From: Pseudomonas xionganensis
GTDB lineage: Bacteria; Pseudomonadota; Gammaproteobacteria; Pseudomonadales; Pseudomonadaceae
Length of the DNA: 43,296 nucleotides
Direction: 5' to 3'
NCBI RefSeq assembly: GCF_009763245.1
Contig: NZ_WKJZ01000001.1
Coordinates: 1,709,076 to 1,752,371 of the forward strand
The notes under the pieces are model-generated. The model was not told the origin of the DNA, ran no database searches, and saw only the letters and a list, made by a program, of their open reading frames with translations. Position 1 is the first letter of the stretch. The number at the start of each line of letters is the position of its first letter. Both the position numbers and the translations under genes were made by a program. Shown here piece after piece: positions 1 through 8,226 of the stretch.

Positions 1-31
1 CGAAGGTGAAACTTCCTACTTTGAATTCCAT
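1..31 (-). CDS. 5' end of a putative integron gene-cassette ORF (partial)
   Basis: Only the first ten codons are in the window; on the minus strand they read MEFKVGSFTF. The ATG at 31-29 has an AGGAAG ribosome binding site five bases upstream. A core-site heptamer (GTTAAGT on this strand, 55-49) lies 17 bases upstream of the start. This compact layout of recombination site, short leader, RBS and ORF, reading away from the integrase gene, is what the first cassette of an integron array looks like. The surrounding DNA is AT-richer than the rest of the window. I cannot assign a function from ten residues. It could also be a chance ORF; the cassette reading rests on position and on the heptamer. 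Confidence 0.45.
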   Translation of the reverse strand, partial: MEFKVGSFTF

Positions 32-48
32 GATTTCTTCCTGAAGAC

Positions 49-55
49 ACTTAAC
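49..55 (-). other. attI: Candidate attI/cassette core site GTTAAGT
   Basis: On the minus strand the bases read GTTAAGT, an exact match to the integron core site GTTRRRY, in which the integrase cuts between G and TT. It lies about 200 bp upstream of the integrase start and in the expected orientation, with the integrase transcribed away from it and a cassette-like ORF starting just beyond. A seven-base degenerate motif can occur by chance. I did not find a clean second core site that would define a full attI. Confidence 0.45.
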
Positions 56-193
56 AGTGATTAGATGGAATTCTTCGTTAATGCTAAGGCCGTGCCTTCT
101 GCATAATCCCGTTTTGAATGATCGCTGGCCCTCATAAAAGTCCTTCTATATCAACATTTTAGGCTCATGCTGTCTGCGTAAGCATGTATTCGC

Positions 194-222
194 TTGACTT
201 CCGCTTTTTGCTCTACCATTAC
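194..222 (+). promoter_or_regulatory. Candidate intI promoter (Pint)
   Basis: A TTGACT at 194-199 matches five of six positions of the sigma-70 -35 box. After a 17-bp spacer, CATTAC at 217-222 is a weak -10. The LexA box begins three bases downstream, so bound LexA would cover the start of transcription. The -10 match is poor and the exact promoter is uncertain. Confidence 0.35.
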
Positions 223-224
223 TA

Positions 225-240
225 CTGTATGGAAATACAG
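225..240 (+). promoter_or_regulatory. LexA (SOS) box upstream of the integron integrase
   Basis: The 16 bases CTGTATGGAAATACAG fit the gammaproteobacterial LexA operator CTGT-N8-ACAG exactly, with the extended TA on the left (TACTGTAT). It ends 15 bases before the integrase ATG. LexA repression of intI is established for other integrons, so this site predicts induction of cassette recombination by DNA damage. Confidence 0.85.
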
Positions 241-255
241 CTTAAGGGGCTCGGC

Positions 256-1221
256 ATGGATGGTTCAGTCTCCAAGCCTCGGTTGCGTGAGCAAGTGAGG
301 GCGGTGATGCGTTTGCATCACTACAGTATCCGTACAGAGAAGGCCTACTGGTATTGGATTCGTTACTTTATCCGCTTTCATAAATTGCGCCACCCCGCAG
401 AGATGGGGGCGGTGGAGGTTAATGCTTTTCTCAGTTGGCTGGCGGTGGAGCGCGAGGTAGCCGCTGCTACGCAGAATCTGGCGCTGAATGCGTTGGTGTT
501 TCTCTACGCCAGGGTGTTGCAGCAGCCATTGGGTGAAGTGGGTGAGGTGGTGCGGGCCAAGCGGGCGCGGCGCATCCCCGTGGTGCTGACTCATGTCGAG
601 GCCACGCAGATCATCGACTTGCTGGCTCAACCCTATCAACTGTTAGCTGCGTTGATGTACGGGGCGGGGCTGCGGGTGGTGGAGGCGGCACGTTTGCGGA
701 TCAAGGATGTGGATTTTGATCGGCAGGTGATCACCGTGCACGATGGCAAGGGGGCCAAGGATCGCACCACCTTGCTGCCGGCATCGCTGATCAAGCCGTT
801 GCTTGAGCGGCGCCAGCGCATGTTCGAGGCCTGGAAGCAGAAAGATAGCTTTTATCAGGCCCCGGTCAGTCTGCCTTTTGCCTTGAGGCGCAAGTATCCG
901 GCGGCGGCAATGTCGTTCGAGTGGCAGTGGTTGTTTCCTTCATCCGGGTTGTGCGCGGATGAAGACGGCAGCATTGTGCGCCACCATGTACATGTCAGCT
1001 CGATCCAGAAGGCGGTCAGGCAGGCGGTGCGTCGCTCGGGTGTTAACAAGTCCGCCGGCTGTCATACCTTTCGTCATAGCTTTGCCACTGAGTTGCTGCG
1101 TCGCGGTAGCGATATCCGCACGGTGCAGACGTTGCTGGGGCATGCCGATGTCCGCACCACACAGATCTACACCCATGTCCTCGGCCAGGCCTTTGCCGGG
1201 GTGCAAAGCCCCCTGGGCTAG
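256..1221 (+). CDS. intI: Integron integrase (tyrosine site-specific recombinase)
   Basis: This 321-residue tyrosine recombinase would insert and excise gene cassettes at attI and attC sites. The catalytic set is complete and spaced as in IntI1: Arg140 (GAGLRVVEA), His270 and Arg273 (HTFRHSF), His296 (LLGHADVRTT) and Tyr305 (IYTHV). The IntI-specific insert that separates integron integrases from XerC/D is present at about residues 193-231, with the FALRRKYP and EWQWLFPS segments. I place the start at 256 because AAGGGG lies six bases upstream; an in-frame ATG at 184 lies upstream of the LexA box and has no such site. The gene looks intact. Its stop codon overlaps tail-to-tail with the stop of the convergent permease gene. 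Confidence 0.93.
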   Translation: MDGSVSKPRLREQVRAVMRLHHYSIRTEKAYWYWIRYFIRFHKLRHPAEMGAVEVNAFLSWLAVEREVAAATQNLALNALVFLYARVLQQPLGEVGEVVRAKRARRIPVVLTHVEATQIIDLLAQPYQLLAALMYGAGLRVVEAARLRIKDVDFDRQVITVHDGKGAKDRTTLLPASLIKPLLERRQRMFEAWKQKDSFYQAPVSLPFALRRKYPAAAMSFEWQWLFPSSGLCADEDGSIVRHHVHVSSIQKAVRQAVRRSGVNKSAGCHTFRHSFATELLRRGSDIRTVQTLLGHADVRTTQIYTHVLGQAFAGVQSPLG

Positions 1222-1994
1222 TGGCTGACCCAGCGCTGCCGTGCCCAGCCGCTGAGTGCGTCCACTGCCAGTACCAGCAAGAGCATGGCCAGGATTACGC
1301 TGGCGGCCTGGGCTTCCTGGAATAGGCTGAGCGATACATAGAGCATCTGTCCCAGGCCGCCGGCGCCGACAAAGCCGAGTACGCTGGCCATGCGGATATT
1401 GTTTTCCCAGCGATACAGGGAGTAGGCCAGCAGTTGTGGCCACACCGTTGGTAGGGTGCCGTAACAGAAGGCGCTGATGGCGCCGCCGCCGCTCAGGCGA
1501 ATGGCGTCGGCCGGTTCGGTTGGGGCGTTTTCCAGGGTTTCGGCGAACAGTCGGCCCAGCACGCCGGCAGTATGCAGGGCCAGGGCCAGAGTGCCGGCAT
1601 TGGGGCCAAGGCCGGCAGCCAGCACCATCAGGGCGGCCCATACCAGCTCGGGGATGGCGCGCAAGGCGTTGAGTATCAGGCGGCTCAGGTGCAGCGCCAG
1701 CGCGCCGAAGCGTCCGGCGGCCGGCAATGCCAGGGCCAGGCCGAGCAGGGCGGCGAGCAGGGTGCCCATGGCCGACATGGCGAGGGTTTCCAGGGCGCCC
1801 TGGGTGATGGCCTTGAGGTGCCCAGGGGAAAAGTCCGGGCGCATAAATCCGGCTGCGTACAGTCCCATCTGCTGCAGGCTGTCGCCGCTCGCCAGGGCAC
1901 TCAGGTCGATGCCGAGAAAATGAAATGAAGAGACCACCGCCAGTAGCAGGGCCAGCAACAGGGCGTAGGTGGGCCAGCGGATGGGGGCCTTCAT
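1218..1994 (-). CDS. PhnE-type ABC transporter permease (second permease)
   Basis: Inner-membrane permease of 258 residues, last gene of a four-gene importer operon. Several hydrophobic segments are visible, and the cytoplasmic coupling region matches PhnE (around LRAIPELVWAALMVL and the [12 protein letters not shown] segment near the C-terminus). The start is the ATG at 1994, which overlaps the stop of the upstream permease as ATGA. A longer reading to 2177 would only extend into that gene. It is a clear paralogue of the upstream permease, so the two probably form a heterodimeric channel. Substrate follows the binding protein: a phosphonate, phosphite or selenate-like oxyanion (inference). 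Confidence 0.85.
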   Translation of the reverse strand: MKAPIRWPTYALLLALLLAVVSSFHFLGIDLSALASGDSLQQMGLYAAGFMRPDFSPGHLKAITQGALETLAMSAMGTLLAALLGLALALPAAGRFGALALHLSRLILNALRAIPELVWAALMVLAAGLGPNAGTLALALHTAGVLGRLFAETLENAPTEPADAIRLSGGGAISAFCYGTLPTVWPQLLAYSLYRWENNIRMASVLGFVGAGGLGQMLYVSLSLFQEAQAASVILAMLLLVLAVDALSGWARQRWVSH

Positions 1995-2836
1995 AGCAGT
2001 CTCGTGCGTAGCAGGCGGCTGATCTGATCGGCCAGCAGCACCAGCGCGAGGAAGGTCAGCAGCATGCTGGCCACTTCGCCACCGGCAAACATGCGCATGG
2101 ACAGGTCGATCTGCTGGCCCAGGCCGCCGGCTCCGACAAAACCCATGATCACCGAGGCGCGAATCGCGCATTCCCAACGGTACACGGTATAGGACAGCAT
2201 CTCCGCGCTGGCGCTGGGCAGTACGCCATAGGCGAAGGCCAGCAGGCGGCCGCTACCGGCGGCCTGCAGGGCGTGGCTGGGGCGCGGGTCCTGGGATTCG
2301 AAGATTTCTCCGTAAACCTTGCCAAGCATGCCGGCATAGGTGATGGCGATGGCCAGCACCCCGGCGGTCGGGCCCAGGCCCACGGCGCGGACGAATAATA
2401 GAGCCCAGACGATTTCCGGCACGCTGCGCAGCACGATCAGCAGGCCTCGCACCGGCCAACGCGCCAGCCGTGCCCACCCGGCCGGACGGCCACCCCGGTG
2501 TATGGCCGAGAGTGACAGGGCGCGGCTGGCCAACAGCGACGCGGGCAGGGCGATCAGCAGAGCCAGGGCCATCCCTGCGGTGGCGATGGCCAGGGTCTCC
2601 AGGGTGGCGCGACCGAGCAGGGCGAGGAACTCGCGATCATGGGCCGGCGGCCAGAAGTCGGCGAGAAAACCGCCCATATTGGCCGCATTGTTTGGCTCCA
2701 GCAGCACCGCCGGGTTCAGCTCGCTCAGGTGCAGGCCTGGCCACAGCAGCAACAGCGCCAGCAGGGTGAGCAGCAGGCGCGGCAGGGCGGCCGGGTCGTG
2801 GTGGTCGGGTTTCAACATCGCGGAATCTGGATGCAT
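1991..2836 (-). CDS. phnE: PhnE-type ABC transporter permease (first permease)
   Basis: Inner-membrane permease of up to 281 residues with an N-terminal membrane segment rich in Leu. The PhnE-typical motifs are [15 protein letters not shown] and [15 protein letters not shown] near the C-terminus. The reading starts at 2836 and overlaps the end of the ATPase gene by 25 bases. A second ATG at 2818 (MLKPDHHD) is an alternative, and neither has an obvious Shine-Dalgarno sequence, consistent with translational coupling. It works with the ATPase, the second permease and the binding protein encoded next to it. Confidence 0.85.
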   Translation of the reverse strand: MHPDSAMLKPDHHDPAALPRLLLTLLALLLLWPGLHLSELNPAVLLEPNNAANMGGFLADFWPPAHDREFLALLGRATLETLAIATAGMALALLIALPASLLASRALSLSAIHRGGRPAGWARLARWPVRGLLIVLRSVPEIVWALLFVRAVGLGPTAGVLAIAITYAGMLGKVYGEIFESQDPRPSHALQAAGSGRLLAFAYGVLPSASAEMLSYTVYRWECAIRASVIMGFVGAGGLGQQIDLSMRMFAGGEVASMLLTFLALVLLADQISRLLRTRLL

Positions 2837-3615
2837 AGGGGCGCAGGCGATGGCGAACTCGGCAGGGGTTGCAGCTGTTCATTGGCGTACAGAGCGTCGA
2901 GCTGGGCCTGGCTGATCTGCGCGGGTGGCAAGTCGAACAGGATGCGCCCTTCACGGATGCCGATGATGCGCGGGAAGTGCGCCAGGGCCAGATCCACCGC
3001 ATGCAGGCTGGCCAGCAAGGTCATGCCGCGCTGGCTCGCTTCATCATTCAGGACGCCAAGGGTGTGCCCAGCCAGCACCGGATCCATGGCCGAGACCGGT
3101 TCGTCGGCGAGGATCAGCTCGGGGGCCTGATACAGCACCCGGGCGATGCCGATCCGTTGCAGTTGACCGCCGGAGAGCTGGTCGCAGCGCTGGAACAGCT
3201 TGTCGGCCAGATCCAGGCGTGCCAGAGCCTCGCGTGCGCCGGGAATATCCAGCGGATGCAGCAGGTTGAGCAGGCCGCGAGCGAGGGACCATTGCCCCAG
3301 TTTGCCGGCCAGCACGCTGGTGACCACGCGCTGCCGGGGTGGCAGGGGTGGCGCCTGGTGGATCAGGCCGATGCGCGCGCGCAGGCGCTGGCGCGCCCGG
3401 GTCGGGAGCGACCAGGGCGTTTGCCCGAGCAGTTCGAGTTGACCGGCACTGGGCTGCAGGGCAGTGGCGAGCAGGCGCAGCAGGCTGGTCTTGCCGGCAC
3501 CGGAGGGGCCGATAATGGCCAGGCGCTCGCCTGGGTTGACCTGCAGATCGATTGCGCTGAGCGCAGCCTGGCCGTTGGCGTGGGTCAGGCCCACGCCAGA
3601 CAGGCGGATGCTCAC
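2812..3615 (-). CDS. phnC: PhnC-type ABC transporter ATP-binding protein
   Basis: A 267-residue cytoplasmic ATPase that powers the importer. The Walker A motif GPSGAGKT is at residues 36-43, the Q-loop Gln near 87, the LSGGQ signature at 147-151 and Walker B LILADEP at 167-173. The length is normal for PhnC. It begins with GTG, overlapping the stop of the binding-protein gene as GTGA, so translation is probably coupled. Order binding protein - ATPase - permease - permease is the standard PhnD-C-E-E arrangement. Confidence 0.88.
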   Translation of the reverse strand: MSIRLSGVGLTHANGQAALSAIDLQVNPGERLAIIGPSGAGKTSLLRLLATALQPSAGQLELLGQTPWSLPTRARQRLRARIGLIHQAPPLPPRQRVVTSVLAGKLGQWSLARGLLNLLHPLDIPGAREALARLDLADKLFQRCDQLSGGQLQRIGIARVLYQAPELILADEPVSAMDPVLAGHTLGVLNDEASQRGMTLLASLHAVDLALAHFPRIIGIREGRILFDLPPAQISQAQLDALYANEQLQPLPSSPSPAPLCIQIPRC

Positions 3616-4463
3616 TTCAACAGGCCGGCCGCGCGGGCTGCCTCTTCGATGCCCTGGTAGTTTTCTGCGCGGGTCTCGATAAAGCGGCTGGCGCTCTGCA
3701 GGTCGAGGATCGCCTTGTGTTCGGGGTTGGCCGGGTCGAGGGCGAGGAAGGCGGCTTGGATTTTTTCCTGCAGCTCGGCGTCAAGGTTGCCGCGCACGGT
3801 CCAGTTGTAGTCGTAGTAGGGCGGGGTGGTGGCGATCACGCGCACCTTGTCGGTGTCCACCTTGTCGGCTGCAACCAGTTTGTCCCACACCGCGGCGTTG
3901 AGCACGCCGCCATCGGCCTTGCCGGCCTGCACCCAGGCTGCGGTGGCGTCATGGGCGCCGGAGTAGGCGATGCGGCTGAAGAAATCTTCCGGCTTGATAC
4001 CGTCCTGCAGCATAAAAAAGCGCGGCATCAGGCTGCCCGAGGTGGAAGACACCGAGCCGAAGGCGAAGGTCTTGCCCTTGAGGTCCTGCAGCGATTGCAC
4101 GGCCGGGTCGGCGCTGATGATCTTGCTGGTGAACTTCTCGTCTTCGGCGCGCTGCACCAAAGGCACGGCGTTGCCGGTCTTGAGGCGGGTCTGGACGAAG
4201 GTGAAGCCGCCCAGCCAGGCCAGATCGACACGGTCGGCGGCCAGGGCCTCGACCACAGCCGCGTAGTCGGCGACCGGAATGAACTGCACCTTGATGTCCA
4301 GTTGCTGTTCCAGGTAGGCGCCCAGGGGCTTGAACTTGCGCAGCAGTTCGGTGGGGGCTTCATCGGGGATAGCCGAGACCCTGAGGACATCGGTTGCGTG
4401 GCTGAATACGGCGGAAACGGACAGGACGAAACCGGCGGCGAGCGCCAGGGTGTGTTTGAGCAT
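3612..4463 (-). CDS. PhnD-family periplasmic substrate-binding protein (putative selenate/phosphonate-type)
   Basis: A 283-residue binding protein with a clear Sec signal peptide (about residues 1-23, ending SHA). The mature part has the PhnD/PtxB fold signatures: an early [16 protein letters not shown] segment, [12 protein letters not shown], the [14 protein letters not shown] anion-binding loop (Ser/Thr-rich) and [18 protein letters not shown]. The segment [13 protein letters not shown] recalls the subgroup often annotated as putative selenate binding proteins; that assignment is from memory. GGAG eight bases before the ATG supports the start. It is the first gene of the operon and faces away from the reductase gene at 4589. 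Phosphonate or phosphite remain possible substrates. Confidence 0.85.
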   Translation of the reverse strand: MLKHTLALAAGFVLSVSAVFSHATDVLRVSAIPDEAPTELLRKFKPLGAYLEQQLDIKVQFIPVADYAAVVEALAADRVDLAWLGGFTFVQTRLKTGNAVPLVQRAEDEKFTSKIISADPAVQSLQDLKGKTFAFGSVSSTSGSLMPRFFMLQDGIKPEDFFSRIAYSGAHDATAAWVQAGKADGGVLNAAVWDKLVAADKVDTDKVRVIATTPPYYDYNWTVRGNLDAELQEKIQAAFLALDPANPEHKAILDLQSASRFIETRAENYQGIEEAARAAGLLK

Positions 4464-4588
4464 GGTGGGTTCTCCGGTTCAATAGCGGGGAAAGCCGGCG
4501 GAGTATAAAGCAATCCATGTCCGGCGAGCAGCCGGTGGCGGCATTATGCTGGGTTAAGATAGCCGCATCACCTTGCCGGAGTTCGCCT

Positions 4589-5479
4589 ATGTCCACCTCT
4601 CTGCCTGCCCTGGCTTTTGCCGGTATTGGCCTGATGGGCCTGCCCATGAGTCGTCGCCTGCTCGCCGCCGGTTATCCTCTGAGTGTCTGGAACCGCAGTC
4701 CTGACAAATGTGCGCCGCTGCAGGCCGAGGGTGCCCATGTGCTGGAAACTCCGGCCGAGCTCTGTGCCGAGGCCAATATCGTCATGCTCTGCCTGGCCAA
4801 TACCGAGGTGGTGCGCGAGGTGGTCTTCGGCCCCGGCGGCATCGTCGAGGGCGCGCGCCCCGGCCAGTTGCTGGTGGACTTTTCCAGCCTGGAGCCGGCC
4901 GCGACCCGGGAAATGGCCGCCGAGCTTGAAGCGCGTACCGGCATGCACTGGATGGATGCGCCGGTGTCTGGCGGTACGCCGGGGGCTGCCAGTGGCACCC
5001 TGGCGATCATGGCCGGTGGCCGTGAGGCGGATATCGAGCGGGCACGGCCGATCCTGGCCCATCTGGGTCAGCGCCTGACCCGTATGGGCGAAGTGGGAGC
5101 CGGCCAGGTGACCAAGGTGTGCAACCAGATGATCGTCGCCTGCAATGCTCTGGTGATTGCCGAGGTGGTGGCCCTGGCCGAGCGCAGCGGGGTGGATGCG
5201 AGTTTGTTGGCCGAGGCTCTGGCTGGCGGCTTTGCCGACTCCAAGCCACTGCAGATTCTCGCCCCGCAGATGGCCGCCAGTGAGTTCGAACCGATCAAGT
5301 GGCATGTGCGCACCCTGCTCAAGGACCTGGATACGGCAGTCAAACTGTCCCGCGAGCAGGGCAGCGCCACCCCCATCAGCGGCCTGGCGGCGCAGTTGAT
5401 GCGTCTGCATGGCAGCCAGGGTTATCTGCAGCAGGACCCGGCCACCCTGGTACAGCTGTACCGGGAGCCGCAGCCGTGA
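4589..5479 (+). CDS. 3-hydroxyisobutyrate dehydrogenase-family reductase (probable tartronate semialdehyde reductase)
   Basis: A 296-residue NAD(P)-dependent beta-hydroxyacid dehydrogenase. The nucleotide-binding GIGLMG is at residues 12-17, the substrate loop DAPVSGGTPGAASGT starts near 123, and the catalytic Lys176 lies in TKVCNQM. The start at 4589 has GGAG seven bases upstream; the open frame runs back to 4517 without a convincing start. The next gene starts inside its stop codon (GTGA) and encodes a hydroxypyruvate isomerase. That pairing suggests tartronate semialdehyde reduction to glycerate (GlxR/GarR role). The family also includes 3-hydroxyisobutyrate and other dehydrogenases, so substrate is an inference from context. 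Confidence 0.82.
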   Translation: MSTSLPALAFAGIGLMGLPMSRRLLAAGYPLSVWNRSPDKCAPLQAEGAHVLETPAELCAEANIVMLCLANTEVVREVVFGPGGIVEGARPGQLLVDFSSLEPAATREMAAELEARTGMHWMDAPVSGGTPGAASGTLAIMAGGREADIERARPILAHLGQRLTRMGEVGAGQVTKVCNQMIVACNALVIAEVVALAERSGVDASLLAEALAGGFADSKPLQILAPQMAASEFEPIKWHVRTLLKDLDTAVKLSREQGSATPISGLAAQLMRLHGSQGYLQQDPATLVQLYREPQP

Positions 5480-6267
5480 AGATCGCCGCCAACCTGTCGT
5501 TGCTGTTTACCGAACTGCCCCTGCGCGAGCGCATCCTGGCGGCGCGGGTCGCCGGCTTTGCCGGGGTGGAGATCCAGTTCCCCTACGAGCTGCCGTCTTT
5601 GCTGCTCAAGGACTTGCTGGCGGCCGCCGACTTGCCCCTGGTGCTGATCAACCTGCCAGCGGGCGATCTGATGAGCGGTGGCCCTGGCCTGGCGGCGGTA
5701 CCGGCGCGCCAGGCCGAGTTCGACGCGGCCCTGCAGCAGGCCCTGAGCTACGCGGCCATGGTGCGCCCGGCCAAGGTCAATGTGCTGGCAGGGCGTCTGG
5801 CCGAGGGTGTCAGCCGCGAGCAGGCCATGGCCTGCCTGATCGGCAATCTGCAGCAGACGGCCGAGGCCTTTGCCCGGCTTGGCATCGAAGTGCTGGTCGA
5901 GGCCATCAATCCCCTGGATATGCCGGGCTTTCTGATCAATACCCCGCAGCAACTGGACGAGCTGCTGCGGGCGGTGGATCAGCCCAACCTGGCGGCGCAG
6001 TTCGACCTCTACCATATGGCTCGCCAGGGCCTGGACCTGGGCGCCGGTATCGAACTGCTGGGCACGCGTATTGGCCATGTGCAGTTCGCCGATTGTCCGG
6101 GCCGTGGGGAGCCGGGCTCGGGGAGCGTGGATTTTGCTGCCGCGCTCGAGGCCTTGCGCAGCGTTCATTACGAGGGCTGGTTGGGCGCCGAGTATCGACC
6201 GGGCTCGGCGGGTACCCAGGCCGGGCTGGGTTGGTTGGCACAGTGGCGCGCACAGCTGCAGGGTTAA
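5476..6267 (+). CDS. hyi: Hydroxypyruvate isomerase
   Basis: A 263-residue TIM-barrel isomerase of the Hyi family, which interconverts hydroxypyruvate and tartronate semialdehyde. The N-terminus KIAANLSLLFTELPLRER is characteristic. Acidic and His residues expected for metal binding lie in EAINPLDMPGF, QFDLYHMARQG and HVQFADCPGRGEPG. I start at the GTG at 5476, inside the stop of the reductase gene and eight bases after GGGAG; the open frame extends further upstream only within that gene. Overlapping start and stop imply coupled translation with the reductase. Length fits the family (about 258 residues). Confidence 0.85.
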   Translation: MKIAANLSLLFTELPLRERILAARVAGFAGVEIQFPYELPSLLLKDLLAAADLPLVLINLPAGDLMSGGPGLAAVPARQAEFDAALQQALSYAAMVRPAKVNVLAGRLAEGVSREQAMACLIGNLQQTAEAFARLGIEVLVEAINPLDMPGFLINTPQQLDELLRAVDQPNLAAQFDLYHMARQGLDLGAGIELLGTRIGHVQFADCPGRGEPGSGSVDFAAALEALRSVHYEGWLGAEYRPGSAGTQAGLGWLAQWRAQLQG

Positions 6268-6472
6268 AGAACAATCCGTCGAGACCGAGCCTGTGAGGGG
6301 CCTGGCCCATAGTGATAAGATCGCGGGCCGAATCAGTGCCGGTCAGCTTCGGCTGGTTCGCGCCAAAGGTGCAGGCCGTATGGGGAAGCGTATCCGTGCG
6401 GCTCTCAGTGGGCTGGATCCGTCTTGATCAGGAACGCCCGACTTTTATTAACAGCCCATTCAGGAAGCCCGT
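6268..6472 (+). other. 205-bp intergenic leader upstream of dcd
   Basis: No gene seen. A short CAGC-TTCG-GCTG hairpin with a stable UUCG-type loop lies near 6345-6356, inside a GC-rich stretch. AGGAAG near 6460-6468 is the ribosome binding site of dcd. I do not recognise a known riboswitch or small RNA here. Confidence 0.3.
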
Positions 6473-7039
6473 ATGAGCATCAAATCGGATAAGTGGATTC
6501 GCCGTATGGCCCTAGAGCACGGCATGATCGAACCCTTCGTCGAGCGCCAGGTACGCACCGAAGGTGATGAACGACTGATTTCCTACGGGGTGTCCAGCTA
6601 CGGTTACGATGTGCGCTGCGCCGATGAATTCAAGGTATTCACCAATATCAATTCGGCCACCGTCGACCCGAAGAACTTCGATGAGAAGAGCTTTGTCGAT
6701 GTGAAGAGCGACGTGTGCATTATTCCGCCCAACTCCTTTGCCCTGGCCCGCACCGTGGAGTACTTCCGCATTCCCCGGGATGTGCTGACCATCTGCCTGG
6801 GCAAGAGCACCTACGCGCGTTGCGGCATTATCGTCAACGTCACGCCGCTGGAGCCGGAATGGGAAGGTCACGTGACCCTGGAGTTTTCCAACACCACCAC
6901 CCTGCCGGCGAAGATCTACGCCAATGAAGGCGTGGCGCAGATGCTGTTCCTGCAGTCGGATGAGGCCTGCGAGGTGTCGTACAAGGACCGTGGTGGCAAG
7001 TATCAGGGGCAGTTGGGTGTGACTCTGCCCAAGGCCTGA
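6473..7039 (+). CDS. dcd: dCTP deaminase
   Basis: A 188-residue enzyme that deaminates dCTP to dUTP, feeding dTTP synthesis. The family core is intact: GKSTYARCG (catalytic Ser112 and Arg116), [17 protein letters not shown] (catalytic Glu137) and the C-terminal [11 protein letters not shown]. The length is the one usual for this family in gammaproteobacteria. An AGGAAG ribosome binding site precedes the ATG by a few bases. It is apparently monocistronic, followed by the MITE-like element at 7074-7250. Confidence 0.97.
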   Translation: MSIKSDKWIRRMALEHGMIEPFVERQVRTEGDERLISYGVSSYGYDVRCADEFKVFTNINSATVDPKNFDEKSFVDVKSDVCIIPPNSFALARTVEYFRIPRDVLTICLGKSTYARCGIIVNVTPLEPEWEGHVTLEFSNTTTLPAKIYANEGVAQMLFLQSDEACEVSYKDRGGKYQGQLGVTLPKA

Positions 7040-7062
7040 GCCTTTTAAAATGTGAGAAAGCT

Positions 7063-7261
7063 GGGCGTTGCCCTAATGCTGTTCACATAAGAAACGGTGG
7101 AACGCAATCAGTCCCCTCGCCCCTCTGGGGAGAGGGTTAGGGAGAGGGGGAAGCTGGCGGTTTTGCCGCGTTCCAGCCCTCTCCCCCAGCCCCTCTCCCA
7201 TAAATGGGAGAGGGGCGCTAAGCGTGCGCTGCCTTAAATGAACAGCATTAGGGCGTTGCCC
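7063..7261. mobile_element. MITE-like element with terminal inverted repeats and flanking 11-bp direct repeat
   Basis: The sequence TAATGCTGTTCA at 7074-7085 recurs as its reverse complement at 7239-7250, bounding a 177-bp segment. GGGCGTTGCCC flanks it on both sides as a direct repeat (7063-7073 and 7251-7261). The direct repeat is itself palindromic, which makes the apparent inverted repeat three bases longer. The interior holds CT/GA-rich hairpins (CCCTCTCCC and GGGAGAGGG type stems near 7111-7147 and 7178-7215) and no coding sequence. Inverted repeats plus a target-site-like duplication indicate a non-autonomous transposon moved by a transposase encoded elsewhere. Confidence 0.65.
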
Positions 7262-7283
7262 GGCTTTTTGCTGCATGTTGGTT

Positions 7284-8111
7284 TTAGGGAATCAGGGGCA
7301 GTTCGCGCTTATGCCGGGTGGCGTCATAGGTGCGCACGATGCTGGCATAGGCCTGTTCACTGACGGGCTGGCCATGCAGGAAGGCATCGATCTCGGCGTA
7401 GGTCACGCCATGGGCTTCCTCGTCCGGCTTGCCCGGGCGCAATTCTTCCAGGTCGGCGGTCGGGGTTTTCATCACCAGGTGCTCGGGGGCGCCCAAGTGG
7501 CGGGCGATGGCCCGTACCTGGCCCTTGACCAGGCCGGACAGCGGCGCCAGGTCGCAGGCGCCATCACCGAATTTGGTGAAAAAGCCCATCACAGCCTCGG
7601 CGGCATGGTCGGTGCCGATCACCAGGCCATTGTTGGCATTGGCGATGGCGAACTGGGCGACCATGCGGATACGCGCCTTGATATTGCCGGTCACGAAGTC
7701 GCGGCGGGCCTCGCTGAGTTGCTGCAGATGGGTGACTTGTTCGCCCAGACCCTGCACGCTTCCCGAGATATTGACCGTATCTTCCTCGTCGGCACGGATA
7801 AAACGCAGCGAGTCCTGGGCATCCTGCTCGTCGTGCTGGGTGCCATGGGGCAGGCGCACGGCGATAAAGCGGTAGGCGTTGTCGCTGGTTTCGCTGCGCA
7901 GCTCTTCCACCGTCAACTGGGCCAGGCGCCCGGCGGTCAGGGAATCGACCCCGCCGCTGATACCCAGTACCAGCACCTTGAGCCCGGCGTTACGCAGGCA
8001 CTGCTTGATAAAGGCCTTGCGCCGCTCGATCTCGTGGATCAGCGCGGCTTCGTCGGCGAAGGGCGGCACCACGTCGAGGGAGGCGGCGATTTCGGCTTGG
8101 CGATTGCTCAT
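7284..8111 (-). CDS. nadE: Ammonia-dependent NAD synthetase
   Basis: A 275-residue enzyme that amidates nicotinic acid adenine dinucleotide to NAD+ using ATP and ammonia. The PP-loop SGGVDS is at residues 52-57, followed by [15 protein letters not shown] and the [23 protein letters not shown] region typical of NadE. No glutaminase domain is present, so this is the short ammonia-using form. AAGGA eight bases upstream supports the start. No partner genes of NAD synthesis lie next to it. Confidence 0.96.
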   Translation of the reverse strand: MSNRQAEIAASLDVVPPFADEAALIHEIERRKAFIKQCLRNAGLKVLVLGISGGVDSLTAGRLAQLTVEELRSETSDNAYRFIAVRLPHGTQHDEQDAQDSLRFIRADEEDTVNISGSVQGLGEQVTHLQQLSEARRDFVTGNIKARIRMVAQFAIANANNGLVIGTDHAAEAVMGFFTKFGDGACDLAPLSGLVKGQVRAIARHLGAPEHLVMKTPTADLEELRPGKPDEEAHGVTYAEIDAFLHGQPVSEQAYASIVRTYDATRHKRELPLIP

Positions 8112-8226
8112 ATCAGAGGTCCTTGGCGAGATGCGGCGCGGCAGGGGGCTGCGGCGCGAACAGCTGCCAAGCTTACTGTGATCCGGCGCGAATGGGCAGG
8201 CCAGAGGGGCTGGATAAAAGGCGGGA

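Noticed and set aside
126..154. Cassette promoter (Pc) on the minus strand from TTGATA at 154-149
   Set aside because: No acceptable -10 lies 16-18 bp downstream, so I do not report a cassette promoter.
1995..2177. Longer start for the second PhnE permease
   Set aside because: The extension lies inside the upstream permease gene in another frame, and the ATGA overlap at 1991-1994 gives a normal start.
6071..6427. 118-codon open frame over the end of hyi and the dcd leader
   Set aside because: Overlaps hyi in another frame, composition is Arg/Ser-rich, and it has no RBS.
7100..7220. CRISPR-like repeats suggested by CCCTCTCCC/GGGAGAGGG blocks
   Set aside because: The repeats are inverted within one element, not spaced direct repeats, and no cas gene is present.
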